DNA from: an uncultured Oscillibacter sp.
GTDB taxonomy: Bacteria; Bacillota_A; Clostridia; Oscillospirales; Oscillospiraceae
DNA length: 17,044 nt
NCBI GenBank assembly: GCA_951800675.1
Contig: CATOKC010000073.1
Location: forward strand, 1-17,044
Direction of reading: 5' to 3'
In this document: positions 13,684 to 17,044 of the stretch, in pieces
Numbering within the stretch: position 1 is the first letter of the stretch
Layout: each line of letters begins with the position of its first letter
The notes under the pieces: generated by a model
The model's database searches: none
Seen by the model: only the letters and a program-made list of their open reading frames with translations
What the model was told of the DNA's origin: nothing
Made by a program: the position numbers and the translations under genes

Positions 13684-13701
13684 TTGTGCAAAAAATAACA
13701 A
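13684..13701. promoter_or_regulatory. Rex-like operator candidate upstream of the pyruvate oxidoreductase promoter
   Basis: The 18-mer TTGTGCAAAAAATAACAA has the outer half-sites TTGTG and AACAA at the spacing of Rex sites (consensus close to TTGTGAANNNNTTCACAA, or TTGTTAANNNNTTAACAA in Clostridia). Rex is an NADH/NAD+-sensing repressor of fermentation genes in Gram-positive bacteria. The site ends 8 bp upstream of the -35 box. The half-sites are imperfect (C and T in place of A at inner positions). Confidence 0.35.
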
Positions 13702-13709
13702 AGCGGCGG

Positions 13710-13738
13710 TTTACACCGGGAAACAGCCGTGTTATAAT
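13710..13738 (+). promoter_or_regulatory. Promoter of the pyruvate:ferredoxin oxidoreductase gene
   Basis: A -35 TTTACA (13710-13715) and a perfect -10 TATAAT (13733-13738) are separated by 17 bp. The start would be near 13745, giving a leader of about 86 nt. The leader has two hairpins: GGGGTCCG with CGGTCCCC (13749-13756 and 13771-13778, one T-T mismatch), and TTGCCGTC with GGCGGCAA (13792-13799 and 13804-13811, one G-U), the latter ending 4 bases before the ribosome site. Confidence 0.85.
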
Positions 13739-13830
13739 GGAACCGCATGGGGTCCGGCAAGAGAATGCTTCGGTCCCCTGTCTTGGAGAGATTGCCGTCC
13801 CCGGGCGGCAAATTTACAGGAGGTAAGTTT

Positions 13831-17044
<3,214 letters not shown>

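Overview
The window reads as the chromosome of a GC-rich member of the Clostridia (Bacillota), most likely Oscillospiraceae/Ruminococcaceae-like. Supporting signs are the zinc-free form of ribosomal protein S4, the short L17 (111 aa), strong AGGAGG-type ribosome sites before most genes, sigma-A-type promoters, U-tailed intrinsic terminators, and a single-chain pyruvate:ferredoxin oxidoreductase typical of anaerobes. The lineage call is inference from gene content and style, not from a search.

Layout. 1-2180: the end of the ribosomal alpha operon (rpsK tail, rpsD, rpoA, rplQ), closed by a hairpin with a perfect 20-bp stem. 2253-2957: an exported NodB-family polysaccharide deacetylase. 2988-3306: a promoter, two tandem serine tRNAs (UGA and GCU) and a terminator. 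3307-3773: a gene-free stretch holding a possible small structured RNA that ends in a strong terminator, then the rpoB promoter and a roughly 160-nt rpoB leader. 3774-11453: rpoB and rpoC. 11471-11506: a terminator shared by convergent genes. 11507-13024 (minus strand): comM/yifB, with a 22-bp near-palindrome over its -10 box. 13275-13646: a small Xre-type regulator with a C-terminal membrane segment. 13684-13829: the control region of a pyruvate:ferredoxin oxidoreductase gene, with a Rex-like 18-mer and a second inverted repeat. 13831-17044: that gene, cut by the window end after 1071 codons.

How the genes fit together. Three RNA polymerase subunits lie within 11 kb: alpha in the ribosomal operon, beta and beta-prime in their own transcription unit. 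In most bacteria rpoBC follows rplKAJL; here it has its own promoter downstream of tRNA genes. The second half moves to DNA-uptake recombination (ComM) and pyruvate fermentation.

This is mainly a core housekeeping region and I see no defence island, mobile element, CRISPR array or obvious new multi-gene system. The most unusual signal is inside rpoC: a stretch absent from the usual Firmicute beta-prime (about residues 526-570) resembles the canonical C-terminal segment starting at residue 1140 of the same protein, at both protein and DNA level, which suggests an internal duplication. The other leads are regulatory: inverted repeats over the rpoB, comM and pyruvate oxidoreductase promoters, and the candidate structured RNA before rpoB.
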